From: Candidatus Zymogenus saltonus
Lineage (GTDB): Bacteria > Desulfobacterota > Zymogenia > Zymogenales > Zymogenaceae
Reading direction: 5' to 3'
NCBI GenBank assembly: GCA_016929395.1
Contig: JAFGIX010000082.1
Span: 1 to 36,869 of the forward strand
DNA length: 36,869 bases
Part shown: piece by piece, positions 20,952 through 29,044 of the stretch
How the letters are laid out: each line of letters opens with the position of its first letter
How positions within the stretch are numbered: the stretch's first letter is position 1
Translations under genes and position numbers: made by a program
Notes under the pieces: generated by a model
What the model saw: the letters and a program-made list of their open reading frames with translations, nothing else
Told to the model about the DNA's origin: nothing
Database searches by the model: none

Positions 20952-22205
20952 ATGAAGTTTGAAAACAAAGAGGCTCTTGACAAGTACATCAAGGAAGAGG
21001 CCGAGAAGCAGGCTCAGGAGCTTATCGAAAAGGAAAGGAAGGCAGCGGAGGAGAAGGCCAAGGCCGAGGAGAAGGCGGATCCTCCCGCACCGGAGCCTTC
21101 GGACATCGAGGTGGGCGTGGACAGGTTGTCACTTGACACCAAGGGCGGATTCGTCAACGTTGCCGAATTCGCACGGGACGTGGCGATCGCCTGCAAGAAG
21201 GAAAACATGGCTGCGAACTACATCCCTCCGAAGCTATTGAAGTGGAACCGCGCCATAGCCACCAACAAGACTCTCTCAACTGATGTCGGGGAGTCCGGCG
21301 GACATCTGATTCCGACGGCATTCTCGATGGGTGCGTTCAATGTCGCTGTGGAGACCAACCCCATCATGCCGCTGGTGACGGAGTGGCCGATGACCACCAA
21401 CTCTCTTGACCTGACCTACGTCGAGGGATTCGACCAGAGCGGCAACCTGATAGGCGGCGGGATCATTTGGTACTGGAAGGGCGAGGGAAAGCAGGGCACG
21501 TTCAGCGATCCGAAATTCGGGGTGCTCACTCTGAAGCTCAAGGATTGTATCGCCCTCTGCCGCGCAACCAACGACATGCTCGAAGACAACCCCGGCACGC
21601 TTGAAACTGTCCTCAACACCCTTTTCGTGAACGGCCTGAACTTCCAGCTGACCAAGGTGCTGATCGAGGGAAGCGGCGTGGGCCAGCCTCTCGGAGTTAT
21701 GAATTCGGGAAAGGCTCTCGTAACCATCCCCAAGGAGACCAGCCAGCCGGCGGACACTATGGAGTACATGAACGTCTTGAAGATGTTCGCCCAGCTCTAC
21801 GAGGATGAGGCCGCGACATCGGCGACCCGCTGGCATTTCAACAGGGATTGTATCCCACAGATCGCCACGATGAAGGTCGACGTAGGTCTCGGCGGCGCTC
21901 CCGTATGGACGCCTCCTGGTGTGGCTCCCGCGAGCATACTCGGATATCCGATCGCCTGGAGCAAGCACTGCGCCACATTGGGCGACCTTGGAGATGGCAT
22001 GCTCGTGAACTGGAGACACTACTACGTCGGGATGAAGGGCGGAATCCGCAGTGCGCAGTCCATGCATTTGTACTTCGACTACAATGACATGGCATTCAGG
22101 TGGACCTTCCGTATAGACGGCAAGCCTTCGTGGCCGCAAGCGTTCAAGGGGCCGAAGTCGGCGAAGCCGCTGTCACCATTCATTACCCTGGCTGAAAGGG
22201 CATAG
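20952..22205 (+). CDS. Major capsid protein, HK97 fold
   Basis: Start at ATG 20952 (AAGGAG seven bases before; TTG 20946 also in frame). The 417-aa protein has an N-terminal helical delta region (about 1-45, KEEAEKQAQELIEKERKAAE), cut off during maturation in relatives, and then the HK97 core: FNVAVETNPIMPLVTEWPMT, KLKDCIALCRATNDMLEDNP, LTKVLIEGSGVGQPLGVM and SILGYPIAWSKHCATLGDL. It builds the icosahedral shell. The preceding protease, the size and the order are typical. The gap upstream holds a repeat array that may control its translation. Confidence 0.93.
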   Translation: MKFENKEALDKYIKEEAEKQAQELIEKERKAAEEKAKAEEKADPPAPEPSDIEVGVDRLSLDTKGGFVNVAEFARDVAIACKKENMAANYIPPKLLKWNRAIATNKTLSTDVGESGGHLIPTAFSMGAFNVAVETNPIMPLVTEWPMTTNSLDLTYVEGFDQSGNLIGGGIIWYWKGEGKQGTFSDPKFGVLTLKLKDCIALCRATNDMLEDNPGTLETVLNTLFVNGLNFQLTKVLIEGSGVGQPLGVMNSGKALVTIPKETSQPADTMEYMNVLKMFAQLYEDEAATSATRWHFNRDCIPQIATMKVDVGLGGAPVWTPPGVAPASILGYPIAWSKHCATLGDLGDGMLVNWRHYYVGMKGGIRSAQSMHLYFDYNDMAFRWTFRIDGKPSWPQAFKGPKSAKPLSPFITLAERA

Positions 22206-22217
22206 GAGGACAAAAAA

Positions 22218-22907
22218 ATGAGTTCGATTTTTGCAGAGCTGGTTAAAAACACCGGATTTGTCCCCGTGGTATGGCCCGTGAATCTTCGCACAGGGGCGAA
22301 TAACGGGGGTGTAATCTCCATGAAGGGATACGGTCGATGCTGCTTTTACATCGTGGTGGGCACCGTTGACGGCACTGTCGCGGTAACTCTCTACGAGGCA
22401 ACAAGCGTCGCCGGAGCCGGAGTGCAACAGCTCAGCCTTGACAAGATGTACACGACAGGCCAGAGGCTCCTGATCACGTCTCCGACCGGCGTATTTACGG
22501 TAGGCGAGACCGTCACAGGCGACGGTGGGGCGACTGGCGTGGTCGTTAAGGCGTCCCGTGACGATGTGCTCCTGCACACCAGGAATGCCACCGCATTCGT
22601 GGATGCAGAGACCATAACGGGCGGGACATCACTCTATACGGCCACCGCTAACGGGGCCGGACAGGACGAGGATATCTTGCTCGAAAAGGCAGTCGACTCC
22701 GATACCTTCACGATACCGGCGGTAAGCAACAGGACGTATGCCATCGAGGTGAGGGGTGAAGACCTGTCTGATGGATACGACTGTGTTCAGCTGAGACTCG
22801 CACAGGCCGGTGCAGGTTCATCGAGCATAGGTGTGGCGATCGCGATCCTGTACGAGCCGAACTTCCACCGCATCCCGATGGGTACGGGGATCTACGACGC
22901 GCCTTAA
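22218..22907 (+). CDS. Probable head decoration or minor capsid protein
   Basis: 229 aa from ATG 22218 (AGGAGG upstream), 12 bases after the capsid gene. The protein is beta-rich: CCFYIVVGTVDGTVAVTLYE, then FTVGETVTGDGGATGVVVKA and AVSNRTYAIEVRGEDLSDGY. Its position right after the major capsid gene and strand-rich make-up suggest a capsid surface or cement protein, inferred from context. No specific family is recognised. Confidence 0.7.
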   Translation: MSSIFAELVKNTGFVPVVWPVNLRTGANNGGVISMKGYGRCCFYIVVGTVDGTVAVTLYEATSVAGAGVQQLSLDKMYTTGQRLLITSPTGVFTVGETVTGDGGATGVVVKASRDDVLLHTRNATAFVDAETITGGTSLYTATANGAGQDEDILLEKAVDSDTFTIPAVSNRTYAIEVRGEDLSDGYDCVQLRLAQAGAGSSSIGVAIAILYEPNFHRIPMGTGIYDAP

Positions 22908-22919
22908 AAGCTAACGGAT

Positions 22920-22941
22920 GGGGCCGGGTTCGCTCGGCCCC
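22920..22941 (+). other. Intercistronic hairpin with TTCG loop
   Basis: GGGGCCG (22920-22926) pairs with CGGCCCC (22935-22941); a G-T and a G-C pair inside extend it to nine pairs closed by TTCG. No T-run follows, so it is not an intrinsic terminator. It could protect a 3' end or mark a processing site between the two head genes. Confidence 0.6.
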
Positions 22942-22959
22942 TGATTAAAGGAGAATAAA

Positions 22960-23817
22960 ATGGGAGGATCACCTGGATTCAAAGGAGAATGGGCGAATGA
23001 CGGCGATGCTCTTGTCGTGGACCTTCTGACCAATCAGTACGGAATACACATCAGGACAGCGGCCAATGCGATTTCCGACGGTGAGCATATATGGGTATCT
23101 CCGCTCGGAGACGATACTTATGGCATCGGGACGATCCTGTCGCCGGTGGCATCGCTGACTAAGGCCATGACTCTCGTTACGGCAACGCGAAAAACGATCA
23201 TCATGCTCCCCGGAGAGTACGATGAGGCCGATGCTGTCACGTGGCCCGATACCGACGATGTAGTCCTGATGGGTATCGGGAATGTTGTTATTTCATCGAC
23301 CGACAGCACGACTCATGTGATCGGCATCGACCCCGCGGCCGCATCCGGGACCTGGACGGCAACCCTAAAGAACATTACCCTGGATCATGCCGACGGACAG
23401 GTTGGCCTTCAGGTCGATAACGCGACGGTCGGGAAGAGGATAAACCTGATTCTTGAGGATTTCGCTACGAACGCCGATACGGAAACGGACGCCTCGATCG
23501 ATATCAATCGGAGTGGAGAGGCTACTGACGCGATCAGGGTATATGCGGATGGCCACGGACAGCAGATCGAGGGTCTTGTTACGGCAATTACGGAGAGTAC
23601 GGACGATAGGTTCAGATTCAAGGGATACCGTATGACCGGAGGCATGACTGTTGTAGGGGCCGTGGCGTGCGAGGTTACGCTAATTTCGGTAGGAATGTTG
23701 ACAAGCGGGTTGACGGTGGATGGAGCGAATAAGTTGACCAACATCCACTGCTGGTATGAGACCGATGCGAATCCGAATGTCTACACCCAGTTCGCCGACG
23801 CTTACGCAACCTATTAA
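22960..23817 (+). CDS. Beta-helix-like structural protein
   Basis: 285 aa from ATG 22960 behind AAAGGAG. Repeated strand units (KTIIMLPGEYDEADAVTWPD, VVLMGIGNVVISSTDSTTHV, TATLKNITLDHADGQVGLQV) with Gly/Asn turns suggest a right-handed parallel beta-helix like that of pectate lyases. SPLGDDTYGIGTILSPVASL near the start is typical of DUF1565-type beta-helix proteins. It lies among head genes, so a head-surface decoration or adhesive fibre is likely. Function inferred. Confidence 0.65.
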   Translation: MGGSPGFKGEWANDGDALVVDLLTNQYGIHIRTAANAISDGEHIWVSPLGDDTYGIGTILSPVASLTKAMTLVTATRKTIIMLPGEYDEADAVTWPDTDDVVLMGIGNVVISSTDSTTHVIGIDPAAASGTWTATLKNITLDHADGQVGLQVDNATVGKRINLILEDFATNADTETDASIDINRSGEATDAIRVYADGHGQQIEGLVTAITESTDDRFRFKGYRMTGGMTVVGAVACEVTLISVGMLTSGLTVDGANKLTNIHCWYETDANPNVYTQFADAYATY

Positions 23818-23823
23818 GGCTCA

Positions 23824-23843
23824 GGGGGCGGCCTAAAGCCCCC
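23824..23843 (+). other. Intercistronic hairpin before head-tail adaptor gene
   Basis: GGGGGC at 23824-23829 pairs with GCCCCC at 23838-23843 around an eight-base loop, a few bases after the previous stop. No T-run follows. Together with the hairpin at 22920 it brackets the beta-helix gene, perhaps stabilising or separating its mRNA segment. Confidence 0.5.
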
Positions 23844-23861
23844 ATGTAAATTGGAGGACAA

Positions 23862-25061
23862 ATGTCCCTCGTAACCCTCGAAGAAGCCCTATCATGGCTG
23901 GGCGTGCCGTCGCTCTACTTCACCATCACGGCGGATAACGACGGCCTGAAGTTCACCTCCGACCAGGGATCGGCAACAATCGACGTGCCGGACGGGACGT
24001 ACGAGGCAAGCGACCTCGCCATGGCGTTGCAGGCGGCCATGAATGCCGACGATACGCTGACAGGTACGGGGACGATCACCTTCGCCATCTCGTATTCGAC
24101 CACGACCGGGAAGTTCACTATCGACGCGGGATCGGGCCACACCATCGCTTACACCGCCACCGGGAGCGACGGCGGGCTGACCTTCGGGCTCAACCAGGCC
24201 CACGGCGCGGCGCAGACTATCGCCTCGGACATTGCGGCGGGTGATCCTTCGGCGAATGTTGAGCAAATCGTGAACGGTCTGGACTTATGGATAAAGCAGG
24301 TCTACTGCAAACAGAATATAGAGGCTGACGACTACATCGAGTACCACGACGGGGGAAATCCCTCGATATGGACCTACCAGGGCCCCATCATCACGGTGGA
24401 GAGGGTAACGGTGGGGACGATGAACGGCATATCGATCGAGAACTCGTCCTCGGACATGGCGTATGCGCGGGTCTCCATCGACGACACGCAGGTCACGCTG
24501 AAGGTTGTCGGCGGGGCGAACGCCGGGACATTGACCGTGGCCTTCGAGACATACGACGACCTGGGCGAAATCGTGGACGCGATAAACGGCATCGGCTCCG
24601 GGTGGAGCGCGGACCTGGCGGATTCGGGCTTCACCGACTACCCGTACACCGAACTGGTCAGGATACCCGGCCTCCGGGTGGGAAAGAACTCCTCATATTA
24701 TCTCCAGATCCCCGACGATACAGAATACGACTTCGAGGTGAATCCGGAGACGGGGGAGATCAGGTGTAGGTCACTGTCGCGTTGGCCGTCGGGATACCGT
24801 AACGTCAGGCCGGAGTACCGGGGCGGTTACGAGACAGTGCCCCAGGATGCGAAGGACGGCACCCTGATACTCGTAAAGTATCTCTACGACAAGAAGATCG
24901 AGGAGTCGAGCGGGCTATTGTCTTACAGGATCGACGATATAACAAAGACCTTTGAGCAGGAGATTTCGTCTCCGTACGGCAAAGGATACACCGCGGGAAG
25001 AATAGCGATTCCCTCGGACGCGGCCAGCTACCTCAACAGATACCGGAGGCTGTTGATATGA
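23862..25061 (+). CDS. Head-tail adaptor (gp6-like) with two inserted domains
   Basis: 399 aa from ATG 23862 (TTGGAGG upstream). The ends look like an HK97-gp6-type adaptor: MSLVTLEEALSWLGVP, then NVEQIVNGLDLWIKQVYCKQ and YIEYHDGG, and finally NVRPEYRGGYETVPQDAKDG. Normal relatives are about 100-200 aa. Two beta-rich inserts account for the excess. One spans about 18-137 (TADNDGLKFTSDQGSATIDV, SYSTTTGKFTIDAGSG). The other spans about 188-285 (VTLKVVGGANAGTLTVAFET, GEIVDAINGIGSGWSADL). Both resemble hook/FliD-like modules in which a strand pair precedes an x-A-I-N-x helix. The adaptor ring joins portal and tail. Confidence 0.75.
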   Translation: MSLVTLEEALSWLGVPSLYFTITADNDGLKFTSDQGSATIDVPDGTYEASDLAMALQAAMNADDTLTGTGTITFAISYSTTTGKFTIDAGSGHTIAYTATGSDGGLTFGLNQAHGAAQTIASDIAAGDPSANVEQIVNGLDLWIKQVYCKQNIEADDYIEYHDGGNPSIWTYQGPIITVERVTVGTMNGISIENSSSDMAYARVSIDDTQVTLKVVGGANAGTLTVAFETYDDLGEIVDAINGIGSGWSADLADSGFTDYPYTELVRIPGLRVGKNSSYYLQIPDDTEYDFEVNPETGEIRCRSLSRWPSGYRNVRPEYRGGYETVPQDAKDGTLILVKYLYDKKIEESSGLLSYRIDDITKTFEQEISSPYGKGYTAGRIAIPSDAASYLNRYRRLLI

Positions 25062-25381
25062 TCGGACCGAAGACAAAGCTGGTCCTCCAGAGAAAGACCT
25101 CCACATCAGATAGCAAAGGAGGATCCGTAGTAACATGGGAGGACAAACGGGAGATAAGCGGGGTGCTATCCACGGTCTCCGGATACAAACAGATGATTTA
25201 CGACCAGCTGGGCATCGTGGCGACACATCAGTTTTTATGCGATCTCCAGAAGGGCCTGACCGTATCGGTACACGACCGCTTCAGGAAGGGGTCGGAATAT
25301 TACCAGATAAGGCGTGTTGATAATAAACGGACGTGTTTAAGGGTTCTTCTCGAATCCGGCAAGGGGGTGGAGCAGACATGA
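25058..25381 (+). CDS. Head closure / head-tail joining protein
   Basis: 107 aa from ATG 25058, overlapping the previous stop. The protein (LVLQRKTSTSDSKGGSVVTW, then DKREISGVLSTVSGYK and RFRKGSEYYQIRRVDNK) matches the SPP1 gp16 / phage head-tail joining pattern: small beta-barrel, strands separated by a G-x-V-W-E-type turn and a final strand before a short tail. It plugs the connector below the adaptor. Position between adaptor and tail completion protein supports it. Confidence 0.82.
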   Translation: MIGPKTKLVLQRKTSTSDSKGGSVVTWEDKREISGVLSTVSGYKQMIYDQLGIVATHQFLCDLQKGLTVSVHDRFRKGSEYYQIRRVDNKRTCLRVLLESGKGVEQT

Positions 25382-25860
25382 CGCTATATTACAAGGACGA
25401 GGACTTTGAGCTGACCATCTACGACGACAGGGTGTTGGCGGTCGTCGAGGAGAACGGCCTGAAAAACATGAAGAAGGCGTGCATATTATTGAGAAACAAA
25501 ACGGTCAGGCTTGTTAAGACAAGCCCAGCGTCAGGGCGAATATATTTCAGGAGGAGGGGTAGGCCGGAGAAGAGGGGCGAGGTTAAGGGAATTGGGGATT
25601 ATATCGTGCACCGGGCGTCCGCCCCGGGCGAACCCCCCGCGACAGACAGGGGTCTCTTGATCATGTCGTGCGACTGGAGGGTAAGCAAGGACGAGGAGGG
25701 GATACTGGGGGAGGCGGGGTCAAACGTGAAATACGACGACGCCTTAGAATTCGGCTCGGTAAACATGGCCCCGCGCCCTCACTGGCGACCGGCCCTAAAC
25801 AACAACAGGGAAAAGCTGGTCGAAACCATAGTAAAAGGATTGATACCGGACTATGAGTGA
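25378..25860 (+). CDS. Tail completion protein, HK97 gp10-like
   Basis: Start at coupled ATG 25378; an upstream in-frame ATG (25333) lies within the previous gene. 160 aa. Features of the gp10/neck family: an N-terminal helix (DRVLAVVEENGLKNMKKACI), a central basic loop (RLVKTSPASGRIYFRRRG), HRASAPGEPPATDRGLL near the middle and EFGSVNMAPRPHWRPALNNN near the end. APGEPP...G-L and M-x-P-R-P are hallmarks of this family. It joins tail tube to head. Confidence 0.85.
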   Translation: MTLYYKDEDFELTIYDDRVLAVVEENGLKNMKKACILLRNKTVRLVKTSPASGRIYFRRRGRPEKRGEVKGIGDYIVHRASAPGEPPATDRGLLIMSCDWRVSKDEEGILGEAGSNVKYDDALEFGSVNMAPRPHWRPALNNNREKLVETIVKGLIPDYE

Positions 25861-26251
25861 TAGCTTTCTGGAGACATTTCTTGACAAGATTTACGAGAGG
25901 TGGGTGGCCGACGGGGAGCTGTCGGCGGCCGCAACCCTGTACTATGACTCGGCGGAGGACCCGACATTTCCCTTTGTCACGTATCACCTCGTAAGCGGAG
26001 ACCAGACGGCCATATTCTCCGGGGCGATGGAGAGGCCGACGATACAGTTCTCGGTGTGGAGCAAGGAGAACGCGAAAGATGAGGCACTGGGCATCGTGAA
26101 TGGAATATGCAGGGTCTTCGATCACTGCGGTCTCGATTTCGGTGCCGGCTACGACACCCGGAAGTTTGAAAGGGTGAGGTTCGATATTAAGAGAGAAGAT
26201 TACGTTTGGCACGCACAGGTCGACTACGACATAGAGGTGGTCGCCGCATAG
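25853..26251 (+). CDS. Tail terminator / DUF3168-like protein
   Basis: 132 aa from ATG 25853, overlapping the gp10-like gene. TFPFVTYHLVSGDQTAIFSG, then RPTIQFSVWSKENAKDEALG and YVWHAQVDYDIEVVAA match the DUF3168/gp17-like tail completion pattern: beta strands with F-P-x-V, an I-Q-F-S-V-W strand, an alpha helix and a final Y-x-I-x-V strand. It caps the tail tube. Confidence 0.8.
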   Translation: MSDSFLETFLDKIYERWVADGELSAAATLYYDSAEDPTFPFVTYHLVSGDQTAIFSGAMERPTIQFSVWSKENAKDEALGIVNGICRVFDHCGLDFGAGYDTRKFERVRFDIKREDYVWHAQVDYDIEVVAA

Positions 26252-26260
26252 GAGGATAAC

Positions 26261-27058
26261 ATGAGCCTTGAAGACTTGGGACTTACCGGATTGCTGGAGG
26301 TGGATGTCGGCTCCGGCTGGGAGGAGCTGGGGAGAATATCCGCCCTCTCGCCGAAGATTAACGGAGAGGAGGTCGTTCTGGACACCACGACCAGCTACCC
26401 GATTGTGCCGGAAAAGGTGCTGCTCGGCAAGCTCGATTTCACCATCGAGTTCACATGGGAGTGGATCGACGACATCGACATCTGGAAGATCATCATCAAC
26501 GGTGGGACGATGACAACGACCACTGCCGGAACCCAGGCGGTCAGCGACGAGGCGGTGGTCATGTCGGGGCGGTACGACTCCGGCGGAGTCAAGGGACAGG
26601 GGACGTGGCACTCCCTGATCTACTCCGACGATTTTGTCCCCGGCTGCACGGTGACAGTGACCACGCTGGCGGGCGGTGGGGACACCCGAGTCGAGAATAC
26701 CGACTACATCGTTGACAGGAGAAAGGGCCATATTGCAAGGATCCACGGCGGGGCAATCAGCGACGGCGACACCGTCTACGTCGACTACACTTACAACACC
26801 TTTGACGGGAAGTACTTCACCCCGCAGAGCAGCATCGAGCTCACCACCTTTAAGGTCAGGCTTTCCAAACCCCTTACCAACGGCGATTATCTTCGGATCC
26901 AGCACGGCAAGGCCTGCCTCATGCCGGATATGGAACTGCCGTTGAAGGTCGGGGAAAAGGGGAGTGTGGTCGGGGTCAAGTCGACGATTCGCTTCCTGAA
27001 GGATCCTTACTCGCTTTACGGCGACAATCTGGGGCGGTGGGAGATTTACACGCCATAA
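26261..27058 (+). CDS. Major tail tube protein
   Basis: 265 aa from ATG 26261 (AGGAGG upstream). Beta-rich, with an N-terminal WEELGRISALSPKINGEEVV and a strand pattern through KLDFTIEFTWEWIDDIDIWK typical of siphovirus tube subunits. A central insert (TLAGGGDTRVENTDYIVDRR, then IARIHGGAISDGDTVYVDYT) looks like an extra beta domain, often exposed on the tube surface. Position immediately before the chaperone pair is diagnostic. Confidence 0.82.
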   Translation: MSLEDLGLTGLLEVDVGSGWEELGRISALSPKINGEEVVLDTTTSYPIVPEKVLLGKLDFTIEFTWEWIDDIDIWKIIINGGTMTTTTAGTQAVSDEAVVMSGRYDSGGVKGQGTWHSLIYSDDFVPGCTVTVTTLAGGGDTRVENTDYIVDRRKGHIARIHGGAISDGDTVYVDYTYNTFDGKYFTPQSSIELTTFKVRLSKPLTNGDYLRIQHGKACLMPDMELPLKVGEKGSVVGVKSTIRFLKDPYSLYGDNLGRWEIYTP

Positions 27059-27070
27059 GAGGAGTTATCA

Positions 27071-27610
27071 ATGGATATGGACATGCAGTGTCTTGACGGC
27101 GATTATGTCATTGACGTGTTCGACCAGCGCAGGAGCCGGCATTACAAGATCAGGGAGATGGGAATCGACCAGATCGGGCGGTGCGGGAACCACATCGGGA
27201 AGATATTTCACCGGGTGCTGGAGAGCATCCCCGATGGAGTAGAGCTGACGATCGAGTCTTTCACCACGCAACTGGCGATGAGCCTCCCCTTCCTCGCCCA
27301 GGAGATGAGCGAGAGCATTGCCCAGATCATCGTGATCTCGACGGAGCGGGAGGACGGCACGCCCGAGATCCCCTACCTCGAGGCAAAGAAGCTCAAGGGG
27401 AGCGTTATGATGAAGCTCGCCTTCGCGATCATCAAGGTGAACGAGGAGCAGATCTACGATGCCGTTGAGGTTTGGGCCGAGAACAAGCTCCTGATGGAGG
27501 AGATAAAAAAAAAGACGCAGGAAATTATCGACAAAGCAGAAGCAAAAGCGGGAGTCAAGAAACAGGCAACAGAGAGATTCCCGGCGCAAGAACCGCCGGT
27601 AACGGAATAG
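27071..27610 (+). CDS. Tail assembly chaperone G
   Basis: 179 aa from ATG 27071 (GAGGAG before it; ATG 27077 also possible). The protein is helical after a short beta start (QCLDGDYVIDVFDQRRSRHY) and is of G-chaperone size. It sits between tube and tape measure, where lambda G and GT lie. Near the end, A AAA AAG at 27508-27514 permits a -1 shift into a second frame that continues to 27843, giving a longer GT form. It would bind the tape measure and prevent aggregation. Function follows from position and the frameshift. Confidence 0.82.
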   Translation: MDMDMQCLDGDYVIDVFDQRRSRHYKIREMGIDQIGRCGNHIGKIFHRVLESIPDGVELTIESFTTQLAMSLPFLAQEMSESIAQIIVISTEREDGTPEIPYLEAKKLKGSVMMKLAFAIIKVNEEQIYDAVEVWAENKLLMEEIKKKTQEIIDKAEAKAGVKKQATERFPAQEPPVTE

Positions 27611-27843
27611 ATATAGACACATATATCGTCTTCAAGCAGTACCTCAAATTCAGCGACGCCGAAATCAGAAGGCTTTCCCCCCGCCGAATCAAGCTGATTT
27701 ACAAGGCTTGGGACCGCACCACGGCAACGTTCCTGTCGCTGATACTGGGCAAAGCGCCGCCCCGGGGCATCGAAACGAGGGACGAAGCGGAAAAGATGAT
27801 GGCGACCGTAGACGGGATAAGGAGTTCTTATGCTCGCAGGTGA
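27071..27843 (+). CDS. Tail chaperone GT, -1 frameshift product
   Basis: Joined frame 27071-27514 then 27514-27843, about 257 aa. After the slip the chain reads KDAGNYRQSRSKSGSQETGN and on through IDTYIVFKQYLKFSDAEIRR, KLIYKAWDRTTATFLSLIL and EAEKMMATVDGIRSSYARR, a helical T domain with no credible start codon of its own. Lambda gpGT has the same layout: shared G part, shifted T part that recruits tube subunits to the tape measure. The end overlaps the tape measure start by 14 bases. Confidence 0.8.
27496..27514 (+). promoter_or_regulatory. Programmed -1 ribosomal frameshift site
   Basis: In the G frame the codons run ATA AAA AAA AAG, giving the heptamer A AAA AAG at 27508-27514, the same slip sequence as E. 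coli dnaX. An internal GGAGGAG (27496-27502) lies a few bases upstream, in the position of the stimulating Shine-Dalgarno of dnaX. The downstream frame stays open for 330 bases. I did not find a convincing stem immediately 3' of the slip. Confidence 0.82.
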
Positions 27844-28657
27844 AGCAAAAATTAGGATGCGCCTTGCCTCCGCCGAGACAAAGGCGGAACTCGCAAAGAC
27901 CCAGGGGATTTTCAAGGGCTGGGTTGGGGGGCTAAAGGGGACCTTTTCCAAGATCGGCGGGTTTATCAAGACCGCCTTTGTCGTGGGGTCGGTCGCGGCC
28001 CTCGCCGGTGTCGGGATCATTATCCTCGCTATCGGGGCGATTATGCGCCTGATAAAAAGGCTCAAGGGCGTTTGGGAAACGATATTCGCCGGGCAGTCGG
28101 AGGAGAAGCAGAAGCGCTTCACGACCGCCATAAACGGCATCAAGGAGGCTTTCAAGGGGTTCGTGCGGGAGGTGGGAAAGTCGGGGCTGTTTGACGCGGT
28201 GCTAAACGCCGTGGAGACCATCTGGGGGATCATCCAGAAGTGGTCGGCGGAGGGCAAACTGAAGTCGTGGGCGGAAACAATCGGAAACGCCCTCGGCAAG
28301 GCGGTGAATTTTATGACCGACATGCTGGTTAAAATAGAGAGCGGCAATTGGGAGGGGCTGGGGAAACAGATCGGGGACGCCATCTCCAGTGGGCTTGAAA
28401 AACTCCTTATGTCGGAGGGGCTGATAAGCAAGATGGCCAGCTTCGGCATGAAGCTCGGAACGGCGCTGATTAAGGCATTCTTCGCAGGGCTCAAGTCCCT
28501 CGTGGTGAATCCCAAAGACTTCGACAAGAAGAAGAACCCCCTGCTCTGGCTTTTGTTCTCCGGCGGCTGGGGCGAAACGCTGGGTCAGGACTGGCAGGAT
28601 ATAAAGGTCGGGGCGAGTGATCTGAAAAGCAATCTTTTTAGTGGTGAGCGCCCATGA
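27830..28657 (+). CDS. Tape measure protein, unusually short
   Basis: 275 aa from ATG 27830 behind AGGAG, after the G/GT chaperones. Helical and Ala/Gly/Lys-rich with one strong hydrophobic segment (TAFVVGSVAALAGVGIIILA near 49-68), typical of a tape measure. Amphipathic helices follow (FDAVLNAVETIWGIIQKWSA, then GDAISSGLEKLLMSEGL). At roughly 1.5 angstrom per residue the tail would be near 40 nm. Most siphovirus tape measures are 600-1500 aa. No other gene in the tail block fits the role. Confidence 0.75.
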   Translation: MLAGEAKIRMRLASAETKAELAKTQGIFKGWVGGLKGTFSKIGGFIKTAFVVGSVAALAGVGIIILAIGAIMRLIKRLKGVWETIFAGQSEEKQKRFTTAINGIKEAFKGFVREVGKSGLFDAVLNAVETIWGIIQKWSAEGKLKSWAETIGNALGKAVNFMTDMLVKIESGNWEGLGKQIGDAISSGLEKLLMSEGLISKMASFGMKLGTALIKAFFAGLKSLVVNPKDFDKKKNPLLWLLFSGGWGETLGQDWQDIKVGASDLKSNLFSGERP

Positions 28658-29043
28658 CGACATCAATAGACTCGGTAACATTAGATCACGATCCTATATA
28701 TGTAAACATCCTTCAGGAGCCTGACCTTAATATGAGGGTTTACAGGGCCGTAAACGGTGCCCTTATCATCTCGCAGGCCACGAGGGGGGCCGACTTCCCT
28801 ATTGTCCTCAGGGGCGACCCCCGTACCGGCTGGCTCTCGAAGACGACGATTGACGCACTGAAGGCATTGTCCGCCGTTTCCGGAGCGAAATACACGCTCA
28901 CGTTTAATAGCACAGAATTTGAGGTTTATTTCGATAATTCCAGCGGTGCGGCGATCAAGATGGATTACCTGATTCCGTTTTCCGCTCCGGACGGGGACAC
29001 TCTCTTTTATGGAGAAATAAAACTAATCTGCACGGGGGTATGA
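28654..29043 (+). CDS. Tail protein, possibly distal tail component
   Basis: 129 aa from ATG 28654, overlapping the tape measure stop. Beta-rich: PIYVNILQEPDLNMRVYRAV then FPIVLRGDPRTGWLSKTTID and EIKLICTGV. Position directly after the tape measure is where distal-tail (Dit-like) or minor tail proteins sit, but the sequence does not prove it. No recognised family. Confidence 0.6.
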   Translation: MTTSIDSVTLDHDPIYVNILQEPDLNMRVYRAVNGALIISQATRGADFPIVLRGDPRTGWLSKTTIDALKALSAVSGAKYTLTFNSTEFEVYFDNSSGAAIKMDYLIPFSAPDGDTLFYGEIKLICTGV

Positions 29044-29044
29044 G

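Noticed and set aside
25661-26905. 414-aa open frame on the minus strand across several head-tail genes
   Set aside because: It is the mirror of well-identified + strand genes (gp10-like, DUF3168-like, tail tube), has biased Val/Pro/Arg composition and no binding site.
27454-28527. 357-aa minus-strand frame opposite chaperone and tape measure
   Set aside because: Shadow of the + strand genes; Ser/Pro/Phe-rich with no motif.
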